A stretch of 64,000 nt of DNA from Aristolochia californica (GCA_029961685.1 JARWKL010000006.1:10050748-10114747); one strand, 5' to 3'. Counted from the first letter of the stretch, positions 9,224-22,600 are shown. The notes: generated by a model not told the origin, from the letters alone. A program made the numbers and translations.

Positions 9224-12200
9224 TGAAAATATAGAAAGTAAAATAAAATAAAGAAAGAAAGATGAAATATAGAAAGTAAAATGAAATACAGAAAGAATGA
9301 TGAAGTATAGAAAGTAAAATAAAATATAGAATGCAAAATGAAATATAGTAAGAGAAACGATATATAGAAAGTAACATGAAATAAATAAATAAAGATGAAA
9401 TATAGAAACTAAAATGAAATATAGAAAGAAAGATGAAATATAGAAAGTGAAATGAAATATAGAAAGAAAGATGAAATATAGAAAGTAAAATGAAATATAG
9501 AAAGAAAGATGAAATATAAAAAGTAAAATGAAATTTAAAAAGAAAGATGAAAAATAGAAACTAAAATGAAATACAGAAAGAAGGTTAAAATAAAGAAAGT
9601 AAAATGAAATGTAGAATGAAATATGAAACATAAAAAGTAAAACGGAATATATAAAGAAAGATGAAATATAGAAAGTAAAATGTAATATAGAAAGAAAGAT
9701 GAAATAAAAAAATAAAATATTGTAAGAAAAAGGAAATATGGAAAGAAAGATGAATTATAGAAAGGAAAATGAAATATAGAAAGAAGTTGAAATATAGAAA
9801 TTAAAATGAAAAATAGAAAGTAAGATGAAAAATAGAAATTAAAATAAAATATAGAAAGAAAGATGAAATATAGAAAGTAAAATGAAATACAGAAAGAAAG
9901 ATTAAATATAGAAAGTAAAATAAAATTTAGAAAGAAAGATGAAATATAGAAAGTAAAATAAAATATAGAAAGAAGGTTAAAATAAAGAAAGTAATATGAA
10001 ATATAGAAAGTATAATGAAATATAGAAAGTAAAATGAAATATATAAAGAAAGATGAAATATAGAAAGTAACATGAAATAAAGAAAGAAAGATGAAATATA
10101 GAGACTAAAATGAAATATAGAAAGAAGGTAAAATGAAATATAGAAAGTGCGAAGATATTTAGATAGTTAAAGGAAATATAGAAAGAAAGATGAAATATAG
10201 AAAGTAAAATGTAAAACACAAAGAAAGATGAAATAAAAAAATAAAATATGAAAAGAAAGATGAATTATAGAAAGTAAAATGAAATATAGAAAGAAGTTGA
10301 AATATAAAAGTAAAATGAAAAATAGAAAGTAAGATGAAAAATAGAAAGTAAAATAAAATATAAAAAGAAAGATGAAATATAGAAAGTAAAATGAAATACA
10401 GAAAGAAAGATTAAATATAGAAAGTAAAATGAAATTTAGAAAGAAAGATGAAATATAGAAAGTAAAAAAAATATAGAAAGAAGGTTAAAATAAAGAAAGT
10501 AAAATGAAATATAGAATGAAATATGAAATAGAGAAAGTAAAAAGAAATATCTAAAGAAAGATGAAATATAGAAAGTGAAATATAATATAGAAAGAATGAA
10601 GAAATAAAAATAAAACATAATGAAATATTGAAAGAAAAATGAAAAATGGAAAGAAAGATAAAATATAGAAAGAAAGTTGAATTATAGAAAGTAAAATGAA
10701 ATGTAGAAAGAAGATGAAATATAGAAAGTAAAATGAAAAATAGAAGGTAAGATGAAAAATAGAAAGTAAGATGAAATATAGAAAGTGAGATGAAATATAG
10801 AAAGTGAGATGAAATATAGAAAGTGAGATGAAATATAGAAAGTAAAATAAAATAAAGAAAGAAAGATGAAATATAAAAAGTAAAATGAAATACAGAAAGA
10901 ATGATGAAGTATAGAAAGTAAAATAAAATATAGAATGTAAAATGAAATATAGTAAGAGAAACGATATATAGAAAGTAACATGAAATAAAGAAAGAAAGAT
11001 GAAATATAGAAACTAAAATGAAATATAGAAAGAAAGATGAAATATAGAAAGTGAAATAAAATATAGAAAGAAAGATGAAATATAGAAATTAAAAGGAAAT
11101 ATAGAAAGAAAGATGAAATATAAAAAGTAAAAAGAAATTTATAAAGAAAGATGAAATGTAGAAAGTAAAAAAAAATTTAGTAAAAAAAAATGATGTATAG
11201 AAAGTAACATGAATTAAAGAAAGAAAGGTGAAAAATAGAAAGTAAAATGAAATATAGAAAGAAGGTTAAAATAAAGAAAGTAAAATGAAATGTAGAAAGA
11301 AATATGAAACATAGAAAGTAAAAAAAATATATAAAGAAACATGAAATATAGAAAGTAAAATGAAATATAGAAAGAATGATGAAGTATAGAAACTAAAAAA
11401 AAATATAGAATGTAAAATGAAATATAGTAAGAGAAACGATACATACAAAGTAACATGAAATAAAGAAAGAAGATGAAATATAGAAAGAAAGATGAAATAT
11501 AGAAAGTGAAATGAAATATAGAAAGAAAGATGAAATGTACAAAGTAAAATGAAATATAGAAAGAAAGATGAAATATAAAAAGTAAAATGAAATTTATAAA
11601 GAAAGATAAAATATAGAAAGTAAACTAAAATATAGTAAAAAACATGATGTATAGAAAGTAACATGAATTAAAGAAAGAAAGGTTAAAAATAGAAAGTAAA
11701 ATGAAATATAGAAAGAAGGTTAAAATAAAGAAAGTAAAATGAAATATAGAAAGAAATATGAAACAAAGAAAGTAAATAGAAATATATAAAGAATGATGAA
11801 ATATAGAAAGTAAAATGTAATATAGAAACAAAGATGAAATAAAAAAAATGAAATATTGAAAGAAAAAGGAAATATGGAAAGAAAGATGAATTATAGAAAG
11901 AAAGATGAATTATAGAAAGTAAAATGAATTATAGAAAGAAGTTGAAATATAGAAAGTCAGATGAAATATAGAAAGAAAGATGAAATATACAAAGTAAAAT
12001 GAAATATAGAAAGAAAGATGAAATATAAAAAGTAAAATGAAATTTATAAAGAAAGATGAAATATAGAAAGTAAAATAAAATATAGTAAAAAATATGATGT
12101 ATAGAAAGTAACATGAATTAAAGAAAGAAAGGTGAAAAATAGAAAGTAAAATGAAATATAGAAAGAAGGTTAAAATAAATAAAGTAAAATTAAATATAGA

Positions 12201-12445
12201 AAGAAATATGAAACAAAGAAAGTAAAAAGAAATATATAAAGAATCATGAAATATAGAAAGTAAAATGTAATATAGGAACAAAGATGAAATAAAAAAAATG
12301 AAATATGGAAACAAAGATGAATTATAGAAAGAAAGATGAATTATAGAAAAAAATGAAATATAGAAAGAAGTTGAAATATAGAAAGTAAGATGAAAAATAG
12401 AAAGTAAGATGAAAAATAGAAAGTAAAATAAAATATAGAAAGAAT
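9224..12445 (+). repeat. 19-bp minisatellite array I (purine strand)
   Basis: About 3.2 kb of tandem 19-mers. Two main variants, GAAATATAGAAAGTAAAAT and GAAATATAGAAAGAAAGAT, often alternate to give a 38-bp dimer. Rare diagnostic variants (for example AGAGAAACGATATATAG at ~9355, ~10955 and, in array II, ~14180) recur at ~1.6 kb or a multiple, indicating a higher-order period. The long FYIS/LYF-rich reverse-strand ORFs here are repeat artefacts. No gene is seen. Confidence 0.92.
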
Positions 12446-12945
12446 CCTGAGCCATGGACTACCAAACATACCCAGGCCGTCCAATTAATCAAAAGTAAGG
12501 TTAAACAACTCCTTTGTCTTAACCTGACTAACCCTTCTAATCCGAAGGTTGTAGAGACAGATGCCTCCCATATAGGCTATGGTGGCATATTAAAACAAAG
12601 AAATCCATCTGGTAAAGAAGAACTTGATCGCTTTACCTCTGGAAACTGGCATGATGCACAGATTAATTATTCCACTATTAAACAAGAAATATTGGCAATA
12701 ATTAAGTGCATTCATAAATTCCAGGATGATTTATTAAATCAGAAATTCCTTTTAAGAGTTGATGTTCAGCTGCCAAATCGATTCTTAAGAAGGATGTGAA
12801 GAATCTTACTTCCAAACAAATCTTTGCCAGATGGCAGGCGGAATTAAGCGCCTTTGATTTTGATATAGAACATATCAAAGGAGAATTAAACTCCTTACCT
12901 GATTTTCTAACCCGTGAATTTCTCCAGGGTCAAAATCATGTATAA
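12446..12945 (+). pseudogene. RNase H domain fragment (B2)
   Basis: It starts in the linker before RNase H and contains the VETDAS catalytic segment (~12550), the SGNWHDAQINYS segment and the terminal strand ending in LTREFLQ. The natural stop is TAA 12943-12945. A 1-bp deletion near 12763 shifts the frame relative to B3. The RT is missing because the fragment begins downstream of it. It cannot encode a full enzyme. Confidence 0.85.
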
Positions 12946-13488
12946 CCCCACAAGGGGCAATCCACTTCCAATGAGAGGACATGGTAATCAACAATCAAGA
13001 GGCTGAGGCCGAAAGAATCCAGAAAGAGGAAATTCCTCAGACAAGAAGGGCAAAGCCCCAGTGTCGTATAAAGAGACACTTGAAGTCGAACCAGAGTATA
13101 TTACTCTTCCGGTTACGGAGACAATGTTACTCCTCAATAAAGAGGACCTTGAGGTACATTGGATTCCAGGGAGATGTTACAGAAATGGCTTGGAGAAGCC
13201 TACTATCCCATCTGTGCATGAAAACGATGGTATTCCTTTGAATCCATTTTGGTTCACCTGAATTTTATATCAGTGCATCATACACTGACAAATGTGGCTA
13301 AATGGGATAGCCCAAGAGCGTACAACAAATGTACAATACAAAGATTCATGCATCCCTCAACATGGGGAAAATTTGATTTAGCTAAAGCAGCTAACCTTCC
13401 TAATGATAAGGAATTTAATTATTGGGATTATATGGATTCCTGGTATAATACTTTTTATTACCAAAATCCCTCCCATAGGCATCCATGG
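12938..13488 (+). pseudogene. ORF3 N-terminal fragment (B2)
   Basis: ATG 12938-12940 overlaps the RNase H stop as in other B copies. The frame meets a TGA after about 22 codons (CGA in sister copies) and has further small deletions near 13150. Homology to ORF3 continues through the WDYMDSWYNTFYYQN segment, then stops abruptly at minisatellite at 13489. About 40 percent of the gene is present. Confidence 0.8.
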
Positions 13489-16440
13489 AAAGAAAGATGA
13501 ATTATAGAAAAAAATATGAATTATAGAAAGTAAAATGAAATATAGAAAGAAGTTGAAAAATAGAAAGTAAAATGAAAAATAGAAAGTAAGATGAAAAATA
13601 GAAAGTAAAATAAAATATAAAAAGAAAGATGAAATATAGAAAGTAAAATGAAATACAGAAAGAAAGATTAAATATAGAAAGTAAAATGAAATTTAGAAAG
13701 AAAGATGAAATATAGAAAGTAAAATAAAATATAGAAAGAAGGTTAAAATAAAGAAGTAAAACGAAATATAGAATGAAATATGAAATATAGAAAGTAAAAT
13801 GAAATATCTAAAGAAAGATGAAATATAGAAAGTAAAATGTAATATAGAAAGAAAGAAGAAATAAAAATAAAATAAAATAAAATAAAATATCGAAAGAAAA
13901 AGGAAAAATGGAAAGAAAGATAAAATATAGAAAGAAAGTTGAATTATAGAAAGTAAAATGAAATGTATAAAGAAGATGAAATATAGAAAGTGAAATGAAA
14001 AATAGAAGGTAAGATGAAAAATAGAAAGTAAGATGAAATATAGAAAGTGAGATGAAATATAGAAAGTAAAATAAAATAAAGAAAGAAAGATGAAATATAG
14101 AAAGTAAAACGAAATACGGAAAGAATGATGACGTATAGAAAGTAAAATAAAATATAGAATGTGAAATGAAATGTAGTAAGAGAAACGATATATAGAAAGT
14201 AACATGAAATAAAGAAAGAAAGATGAAATATATAAAATAAAATGAAATATAGAAAGAAAGATGAAATATAGAAAGTGAAATGAAATATAGAAAGTAAAAT
14301 GAAATATAGAAAGTAAAATGAAATATAGAAAGAAAGATGAAATATTAAAAGTAAAAAGAAATTTATAAAGAAAGATGAAATATAGAAAGTAAAATAAAAT
14401 ATAGTAAAAAATAATGTATAGAAAGTAACATGAATTAAAGAAAGAAACGTGAAAAATAGAAAGTAAATGAAATATAGAAAGAAGGTTAAAATAAAGAAAG
14501 TTAAAATAAAAAATAGAAAGAAATATGAAACATAGAAACTAAAAAGAAATATATAAAGAAAGATGAAATATAGAAAGTAAAATGTAATATAGAAAGAAAG
14601 AAGAAATAAAAAAAATAAAATATTGAAAGAAAAAGGAAATATGGAAAGAAAGATGAATTATAGAAAGGAAAATGAAATATAGAAAGAAGTTGAAATATAG
14701 AAAGAAGTTGAAATATAGAAAGTAAAATGAAAAATAGAAAGTTAAATAAAATATAGAAAGGAAGTTGAAATATAGAAAGTAAAATGAAATACAGAAAGAA
14801 AGATTAAATAAAGAAAATAAAATAAAATTTAGAAAGAAAGATGAAATATAGAAAATAAAATAAAAAAGAGAAAGAAGGTTAAAATAAAGAAAGTAAAATG
14901 AAATATAGAAAGTATAATGAAATATAGAAAGTAAAATGAAATATATAAAGAAAGATGAAATATAGAAAGTAACATGAAATAAAGAAAGAAAGATGAAATA
15001 TAGAAACTAAAATGAAATATAGAAAGACGGTAAAATGAAATATAGAAAGTGCGAAGATATTTAGTAAAGGAAATGTAGAAAGAATGATGAAATATAGAAA
15101 GTAAAATGTAAAACAGAAAGAAAGATGAAATAAAAAAATGAAATATTGAATGAAAATGGAAATATGGAAAGAAAGATGAATTATAGAAAGTAAAATGAAA
15201 TATAGAAAAAAGTTGAAATGTAGAAAGTAAAATGAAAAATAGAAAGCAAAATGAAAAATAGAAAGTAAAATAAAATATAAAAAGAAAGATGAAATATAGA
15301 AAGTAAAATGAAATACAGAAAGAAAGATTAAATATAGAAAGTAAAATGAAATTTAGAAAGAAAGATGAAATATAGATAGTAAAATAAAATATAGAAAGAA
15401 GGTTAAAATAAAGAAAATAAAATGAAATATAGAATGAAATATGAAATATAGAAAGTAAAATAAAATATCTAAAGAAAGATGAAATATAGAAAGTAAAATG
15501 TAATATAGAAAGAAAGAAGAAATAAAAATAAAATAAAATGAAATATTGAAAGAAAAAAGAAATATGGAAAGAAAGATAAAATATAGAAAGAAAGTTGAAT
15601 TATAGAAAGTAAAATGAAATGTAGAAAGAAGATGAAAAATAGAAAGTAAGATGAAAAATAGAAAGTAAAATAAAATATAGAAAGGAAATGAAATATAGAC
15701 AGTAAAATGAAATACAGAAAGAAAGATTAAATATAGAAAGTAAAATGAAATTTAGAAAGAAAGATGAAATATAGAAAGTAAAATAAAATATAAAAAGAAG
15801 GTTAAAATAAAGAAAGTAAAATGAAATATAGAATGAAATATAGAAAGTATAATGAAATATAGAAAGTAAAATGAAATATATAAAGAAAGATGAAATATAC
15901 AAAGTAACATGAAATAAAGAAAGAAAGATGAAATATAGAAACTAAAATGAAATATAGAAAGAAGATAAAATAAAATATAGAAAGAGTGAAGATATTTGGA
16001 AAGTTAAAGGAAATGTAGAAAGAAAGATGAATTATAGAAAGTAAAATGAAATATAGAAAGAAGTTGAAATATAGACAGTAAAATGAAAAATAGAAAGTAA
16101 AATAAAATATAAAAAGAAAGATGAAATATAGAAAGTAAAATGAAATACAGAAAGAAAGATTAAATATAGAAAGTAAAATGAAATTTAGAAAGAAAGATGA
16201 AATATAGAAAGTAAAATAAAATATAGAAAGAAGGTTAAAATAAAGAAGTAAAATGAAATATAGAATGAAATATGAAATATAGAAAGTAAAATGAAATATC
16301 TAAAGAAAGATGAAATATAGAAAGTAAAATGTAATATAGAAAGAAAGAAGAAATAAAAATAAAATAAAATGAAATATTGAAAGAAAAAGGAAAAATGGAA
16401 AGAAAGATAAAATATAGAAAGAAAGTTGAATTATAGAAAG
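13489..16440 (+). repeat. 19-bp minisatellite array II (purine strand)
   Basis: About 2.95 kb of the same 19-mer family as array I, with the same variants. It shares long-range segments with array I (for example GTGCGAAGATATTTAG at ~10147 and ~15051). B2 therefore appears to interrupt what was one array. It grades into GAAA tract near 16441. No gene is seen. Confidence 0.92.
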
Positions 16441-17346
16441 AAAGAATGAATGATTAAAAAGAAAAGGAAAAATAAAAATAAGAAATAAAGAAAACAAAAA
16501 AATAAAGACAAATCATTGTAACAAAGAAAGATGGGAAGAAGAAAGATTGATAGATAGAAAGAATAAGAAAGAAAGAAAAAAAAGAAACAAAAACGCAAGA
16601 AACAAGATAGAAATAAAGATTAAAATAAAAAAGAAAGACAGAAGAAGAGAGGAAGAAAGAAATAAAGAAAGAAGAACAAAGAAAGAAATAAAGAAAGAAC
16701 AAAGAAAGAAATTGGAAAGATTGAAAGAAAGCTGAAGAAATTAAGAAAGAAGAACAAAGAAAGAAATAAAGAAAGAACAAAGAAAGAAATTGGAAAGATT
16801 GAAAGAAAGCTGAAGAAATTAAGAAAGAAATCGGGAAAAATAAACGAAAGAAACATAAACAATAAAAGAAATAAAAAAAAAGAACAAATGAGAGAATGAA
16901 GAAATAAAGAGAAAAGAATAAATAAAGAAATAAGGCACTTTGAAAGAAATAAGAAAGAAGAAAAGAAGAAGAAAGAAATAATCAAGATAGAAATAAACAA
17001 ACAAGAAATAAAGAAGAAAACATCAGAATGAAAGAAGAAACAAACAAACAAACAAACAAGAAAGAAAGAAGGAAAGAAGAAAACATTAGAATGAAAGAAG
17101 AAACAAACAAACAAACAAACAAGAAAGAAAGAAGGAAAGAAGAAACAAGAAACAGGGAAGAAGGAAGTACGAAATAAGAGAGAAAAAAGGAAATAAGACA
17201 TAAAAATTGAAAGAAAGAAGAAATAAAGATAGAAAGAAGAAAGAAAGAAAGAAAGAATGAAAGAAGAAATTAGAAAGGAAAAAAGAAAGACAATGATAAT
17301 GAAAGAAATATGAAGGAAAGAAATAGAAATAATGAAATAAAGAAAC

Positions 17347-17378
<32 letters not shown>

Positions 17379-18946
17379 ATGAAGAAAGAAAAAAAATAAG
17401 AAAGTTCGAATAAAAAGGCAAATAGAAATAAATAATTAATATGGAAAGAAGAAGAAAGAAAGAATCACAATAGAAACAAACAAACAAAAAACAACAAGTC
17501 AGAAAGAAAGAATAAGAAATAAAAAAATAAAGAAATAAAAAATGAAATAGAAAGAAAGAATGAAAGAAAGGAGGCAAAAAAAGAAAAAGAATGAAAGAAA
17601 GAAAGAAAAAAATAGAAAAAAGAAAGAATCAAGACAAAAAGATGCAAGAAGAAAAACAAGAAACAATGAAACAAAGATGAAGAAAGAAAGAAACATAAGA
17701 AAGATATAAGGCAAGAAACAAGAAAGGAAGAATGATGAAAGAAAGAAAAACGATAGAAGAAAGAAAAAAGTAAGAATGAAAGACAGAAATAAGAAAGATA
17801 GAGGATAAAACAAAGAAACATAGAAAGAAGAAAGAAAGAAACTAGAAAGAAAGAATAATAGAAAGAAATAAGGAAAGAAATAAGAAAGAAATAAGCAAGA
17901 ATCAAGAAATAAAGAGAAAATAAGGAAAGAAGAAAAAAAGAAACAATGAAGAAAGAAAGAAAGAAAGAAAGAATGAAAAAAATGAAAGAATCAAGAAAGA
18001 AAGAAGCAAGAAATAAAGAAGCAGGAAAGGAAGAAAGAAGCAAGAAAGAAACATGAAAGAAAGAAAGAAATATGAAAAAAATAAGAAAAATAAGAAAAAT
18101 ATAAAGCAAGAAACAAGAAAGAAAGAATTAAGAAAGAAAGAAACAAACAAGTTAGAAAGAAAGAGTAAGAAAGAAAGAAAGAAATAAAAAAATAAAGAAA
18201 GAAAAATAAAAAAATGAAGAAAGAAAGAAGACGAAAAATAATGAAACAAGATGAAAAGAAAGAACGACGAAATAGAGATTAAAAAAAAGAATGGAAGAAG
18301 AAACAGCAAAATAAAGAACAAGAAAAAATAAATGAATAATCAAAGAAAAAAGAGAGAAACAAGAAAGATAAGAAAGATAAAGGAAAGAAAGAAACTAGAA
18401 AGAAGGAATAAAAGAAACAAATAAAGACGTGAGAAAGAAAGAAAGAAAGAATAAAAGTAATAAATAAAGAAAGAAAGAAAGAATAAAAGTAATAAATAAA
18501 GAAAGAAGAAAGACAGGTGCAAGAAAGAAAGAAACAACAATGATAAGAAAGAAAGAGGACGAAAAGAAAGAAATCCAAAAGAAAGAAAGAAGAAAGAAAG
18601 ATGAAATATATTTGTTGTTTCATTCTTTATTTTTTATTTTATATATTCTCTTCTTTGTTTAATTATGAAAGAAAGAAAGAAATTCGAAACAAAGAAAGAA
18701 CAAGAAACAAAGAAAAATAAATAAACAAATAAAAAATAAAAAAACTAAACAAAACGAAAGAAAAAATAAGAAAGAACGAAAAATAAATAAACAAAGAAAG
18801 AAAAAAGAAACAAGAAAGATAAGAAAGAAAGAAGAACAAAATAAGAAATAAAGAAAGAAGCTAGAAAGAAATAAAAGAATAAAAAATGAAAGAAGAAAAA
18901 AAGAAAGAAAGAAAGAAGAAGGAATCAATTAAGAAATAATAAACAG
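16441..18946 (+). repeat. Degenerate GAAA purine tract, copy 1 of a segmental duplication
   Basis: About 2.5 kb of GAAA/GAAAA-rich sequence. It matches 40545-42900 in direct orientation nearly end to end. This copy also has private tandem duplications: 78 bp at about 16668-16823 and ~59 bp at about 17024-17141, each present once in the other copy. It includes the hinge at 18600-18680 where the strand turns briefly pyrimidine-rich. Ser/Phe-rich reverse ORFs are artefacts. Confidence 0.88.
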
Positions 18947-19083
18947 GTCCCCTACTGAGACTTGTTTCAACTATACCCATTAATGAGGGTTTCCAATCCA
19001 AACATCGACCATCACGAAGTATGGCCTGAAGACATGTGTTCATCCCTAATAAGGTCAAGGGTTTGAACGCAATCTGTATGCAT
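18947..19083 (-). pseudogene. Inverted fragment of the movement protein gene (B3)
   Basis: Read on the minus strand, ~137 bp encode the MP core including GMNTCLQAILRDGRCLDWKP and the ETSLSRGPVY segment. The sequence then switches to plus-strand MP at 19077-19083. CATCCAA at the switch exists in both the inverted and the forward sequence, so the flip used a 7-bp microhomology. The outer end abuts GAAA tract. The MP start is missing. The breakpoint motif (TTTGAACGCAATCTG) recurs at 45709, showing that the two loci share an ancestral rearrangement. Confidence 0.82.
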
Positions 19084-19661
19084 CCAAACCTTACCCTATC
19101 ATTAACCGCTAGGAATTTGTTAGAATCTATTCATGAGGATTCTAACACAGAGATACAATTTTATTCCTGGAACTGAAACCATTGCTGTTATAGCTAGGAT
19201 TCATTTCAAAATAATGAATACCTTAGTCCCTAAGGTATTACACTTATAAGATCAGGGTAAGACAGTTTTGATCGAAACCAATCTAATGAGTGCAAATGTT
19301 GCCAATCCAAGAATGATCAATTAGGAAAAAGTTCATTTCCCAGCCAACTGGACAATTCCTCAGGCTGTTCCTCCAAGATTCCTGATTAATCAGGATATTG
19401 ATCAAGTCATTCAATCAGCAAATGGTGATGAGGTAATTAATTTCAAGGATAAGACGCCTTACAGGGTCTCTTTACCGATATTCGGATGTAGGTCCATCTA
19501 CTCGCCTACAGGAATTGGATGAAAAACAATCCATTAAAGACGATTCCTCATTAAAAGGAATTCACATATCCGACACCCAGATACCTCATGGGGTCTACCA
19601 AGAAAGGGAGCACGAAAAGACTTCTCCCACTCCCAGTGAAATGACTGGTTTTACTCTATGA
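19077..19661 (+). pseudogene. Movement protein, C-terminal part (B3)
   Basis: This continues the MP from the NLTLSLTDRN-type segment of element E to its end. MP belongs to the 30K superfamily that modifies plasmodesmata for cell-to-cell spread. Stops are at 19247 (CCA to TAA) and 19322 (TGG to TAG), and a ~15-bp deletion lies near 19476. The natural terminator is TGA at 19659-19661, overlapping the CP start in ATGA, so MP and CP are separate ORFs. The N-terminal third is absent and the next part is inverted. Confidence 0.78.
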
Positions 19662-22600
19662 CTATGATTTCTACACCTCCACAGAGTTCCCAGCCACCAC
19701 CACCTTTTGTGGTGGACCGAGCAGCCATTAAAGCTGCATTCTTTCACCCCAATAATCTAGGTTTCAAAAATTGGTTTTTTGACACCTATGGGGCCGCAGA
19801 ACGCATGGCATTATCAAACGACTTTTATCTTTATTTGGAAACAAAAAAGATCATCATGTCCTTTGTTGATTGGTTCATGCAAACCAGACTAAAGCAAGAA
19901 GAGAAACTACCCTTAGTTTCTTCCACCGTTCCCACTCTTTCTACCATCACAAAAGAATGGCACCTTATGTCTGGCATCAATGTCAGATCAGTTCATCCTC
20001 CTACTGATCCAATCAGACTTGAATTTCCAAGTCCCTCAGGGAAATCCCCTGATTTTGTGGAAGTTGTTGCTTTTGTTAATCCTGAAATCTCTCTGAATCC
20101 AATGGGTCAGATCAGGAGACAAAACAACTTTACCAATTTATATCTTCAAGCTATTGGACAACAACTTACAAGAATTGAAGAGTTATTAGATAAGGATACA
20201 CCAGAGAAATATTGTCAAAATCCCTTTGACTTATCTTCTCAAAAATTACCTCTGTTGATGAATGGTAAACCACTCATCAAACCACCTGTTCTAATTAGGA
20301 ACTTTAAATTGGATAATAATTCTGAAGTTGTTGAAGAATTATTAACCAAGCTTGGAAAACTAAATCTCTCCGATGATCAAATTAAACAAGCCCAACAGGC
20401 TCATGAAGCCCAATCTGAGGTGGTTCGCAAAAGTCTCCATGTGTTGGAAGCTGATGAATCACATAATGAAGCATCTCAAGAAGATTTTTTATCACAAAAT
20501 AATACTGAAGATTTAACTCCTTCAACATACTCTGATTCTGATGAAGGTCAAAACTCTAATCTTCATGATCTGGGTTTAACCAATATCAATCAGACTGAAG
20601 AGATTCTTCAGGAAATGATTAGAGATCAGCCGAATATTCACAAATTGGATTTTACAAAGAAATCTACTCGAGATTGGGAACTAAAAAACAAACTCTATTA
20701 TCATAGGCCCTCACCCCAGAACCTGTTATACGAAGAGAATGTTTATTTAGATCAAAAAGCTTATGATGGTCGATCCATTTATGAATGGAACATAGATACC
20801 ATGCCTGAATATCAGATTCTAGAACATTGTCACAGAATGCTTATGTATGCTACCATCTGTAGACAACATAAGAATTCAGATCAAGGAATAGCAGAAATGT
20901 TAACTGCGGGGTTTTCTGGAGCCCTCAAAGGTTGGTGGGATAATATACTTACCCCAGAACAACATCATGAAATTTAAAATTCAAAAAAGGTAATCAAAAC
21001 TGAATCAGGCCAAGCCTTCCTTGGTGAGGATGATGCGGTTTATACCTTAATTTCATGTATTGTTCATCATTTTATTGGCAATTTGACTTCCACTATTGAT
21101 AAGGGAAGAGATGTTTTGCAAAATCTTAGATGTAGAACACTTAGCCATTTTAGATGGTATAAAGATGTTTTCCTTACTAAGGTTATGCAACGAACCAATG
21201 CCAATAATGAATATTGGAAAGCTAAATTTATTGATGGATTACCCACACTTTTTGCTTGCAAGGTACGCAAAAGGTTAGGTAATGAGGTAGGAATTATTAA
21301 CTACCAACAATATACATATGGTCTACTTACCAGTGCTCTTATTCAAGAAGGACTGACCTTATGTAATGATTTAAAATTTCAAGCTCAGCTTAAGAAACAA
21401 AATCTTACTGGAAAGCGAGAGCTTGGTGAATTCTGTGAACAGTTTGCCTGTGACACAAGACCACTACCTTCCACTCAAAGGAAGGGCAAAGCGAAAGTCT
21501 CTCATTCTAAGAGACCCGAACCCTACTCACACCAGAGTAGGAGATATCCCAAAAGACAGTCTCATCAAAAGACTCATCCTGAACCTAGGAGACCACCTCC
21601 TCGAAGAAATCCTCCAGACAAAAAGAAAATTGTCTGTTATAAATGTGGTATATTAGGCCATTATTCCAATAGATGCAAAACAAAAGAGAAATTAAACCAA
21701 CTTCAAATTGATGAAGGATTAAAAATCCAGTTGGCAAAAATTCTTTTAAATTATGATTCTGGAGATGATATTGATTATGCCTTATCCAGTCTATCAGAAG
21801 ATGACCCCGATTGTAGTTGTTCACACTTACAATCTGTGACCCAAATGCATCAGATTAATGTTCTTACTAATGATCAAAAAATTATGCTAGAGAACATTGA
21901 TCAAGAGGAAGATCCTCAAACCAAAAGATATTTAATCAAAGAATATATTGATGAAATTCAAAGTACTTCAAAGCTACCTCCCATTCCAGGAGTAAAACCT
22001 TATTCCTTGAAGGAAATTATTGGTTGTTATGCCGAAACCAATGCTTCACAACAACCTGTATCAATCTCCTTATTACAAGGAGAAATTAAAGAAATCAAGC
22101 TTGAATTAAAAGAATTAAAATCCCTTTATAAAAAACTTGAAGACAAATGTGCACAAACTAGTGTACAACAAGAAAAGAAATCTGAAGAATCTTTTCTTAA
22201 TCAAATTGCTAAAGTCATCCATCAAAGATGGCATACTGTGATTAATTTAGTTATTGATCAGAACTTTGTCATTCCTAAATTAACAACTCTGATTGATGGT
22301 GGAGCAGACTTAAACTGCATCCAGGAAGGGTTGATTCCAACCCAATATTTTGAGAAAACCACTCAAACATTGGCCAATGCCAATGGAGACAAAATGAAAA
22401 TTAAGTATAAATTAAATAATGCCTCCATCTGCACTAATGATCAGTGCATTATTACCGACTTCTTGTTAGTTAAAAATATGACTCAACAAGTCATTCTAAG
22501 TACTCCTTTTCTGGAGAAAATAATGCCAATCCAAGGCATAGACAACCATGGAATTCATGGACAGGTTAATAATAAACCTATATATTTCTCTTTCAAATCT

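Larger units (their letters stand above)
12446..13488 (+). mobile_element. EPRV fragment B2 inserted in the minisatellite
   Basis: 1.04 kb of lineage B sequence (RNase H end and ORF3 start) bounded on both sides by the minisatellite. The left joint shares TAGAAAGAA (12437-12445) between viral and satellite sequence; the right joint shares ATGG (13485-13488). No target-site duplication is evident. Confidence 0.88.

Noticed and set aside
9250..9260. Scattered AATAAA and TATATA strings in the tracts
   Set aside because: They are expected by chance in AT-rich simple sequence; only those in conserved viral position were kept.
9224..16440. CRISPR-like array
   Set aside because: The 19-mers are contiguous with no unique spacers, and the setting is a plant genome.
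9183..18623. Many long reverse-strand ORFs rich in Phe, Tyr, Ile, Ser and Leu (apparent membrane proteins)
   Set aside because: They are translations of the 19-bp minisatellite and GAAA tracts, whose reverse strand lacks stops in some frames. The same applies to 27629-31997, 38721-44706 and 49452-54253.
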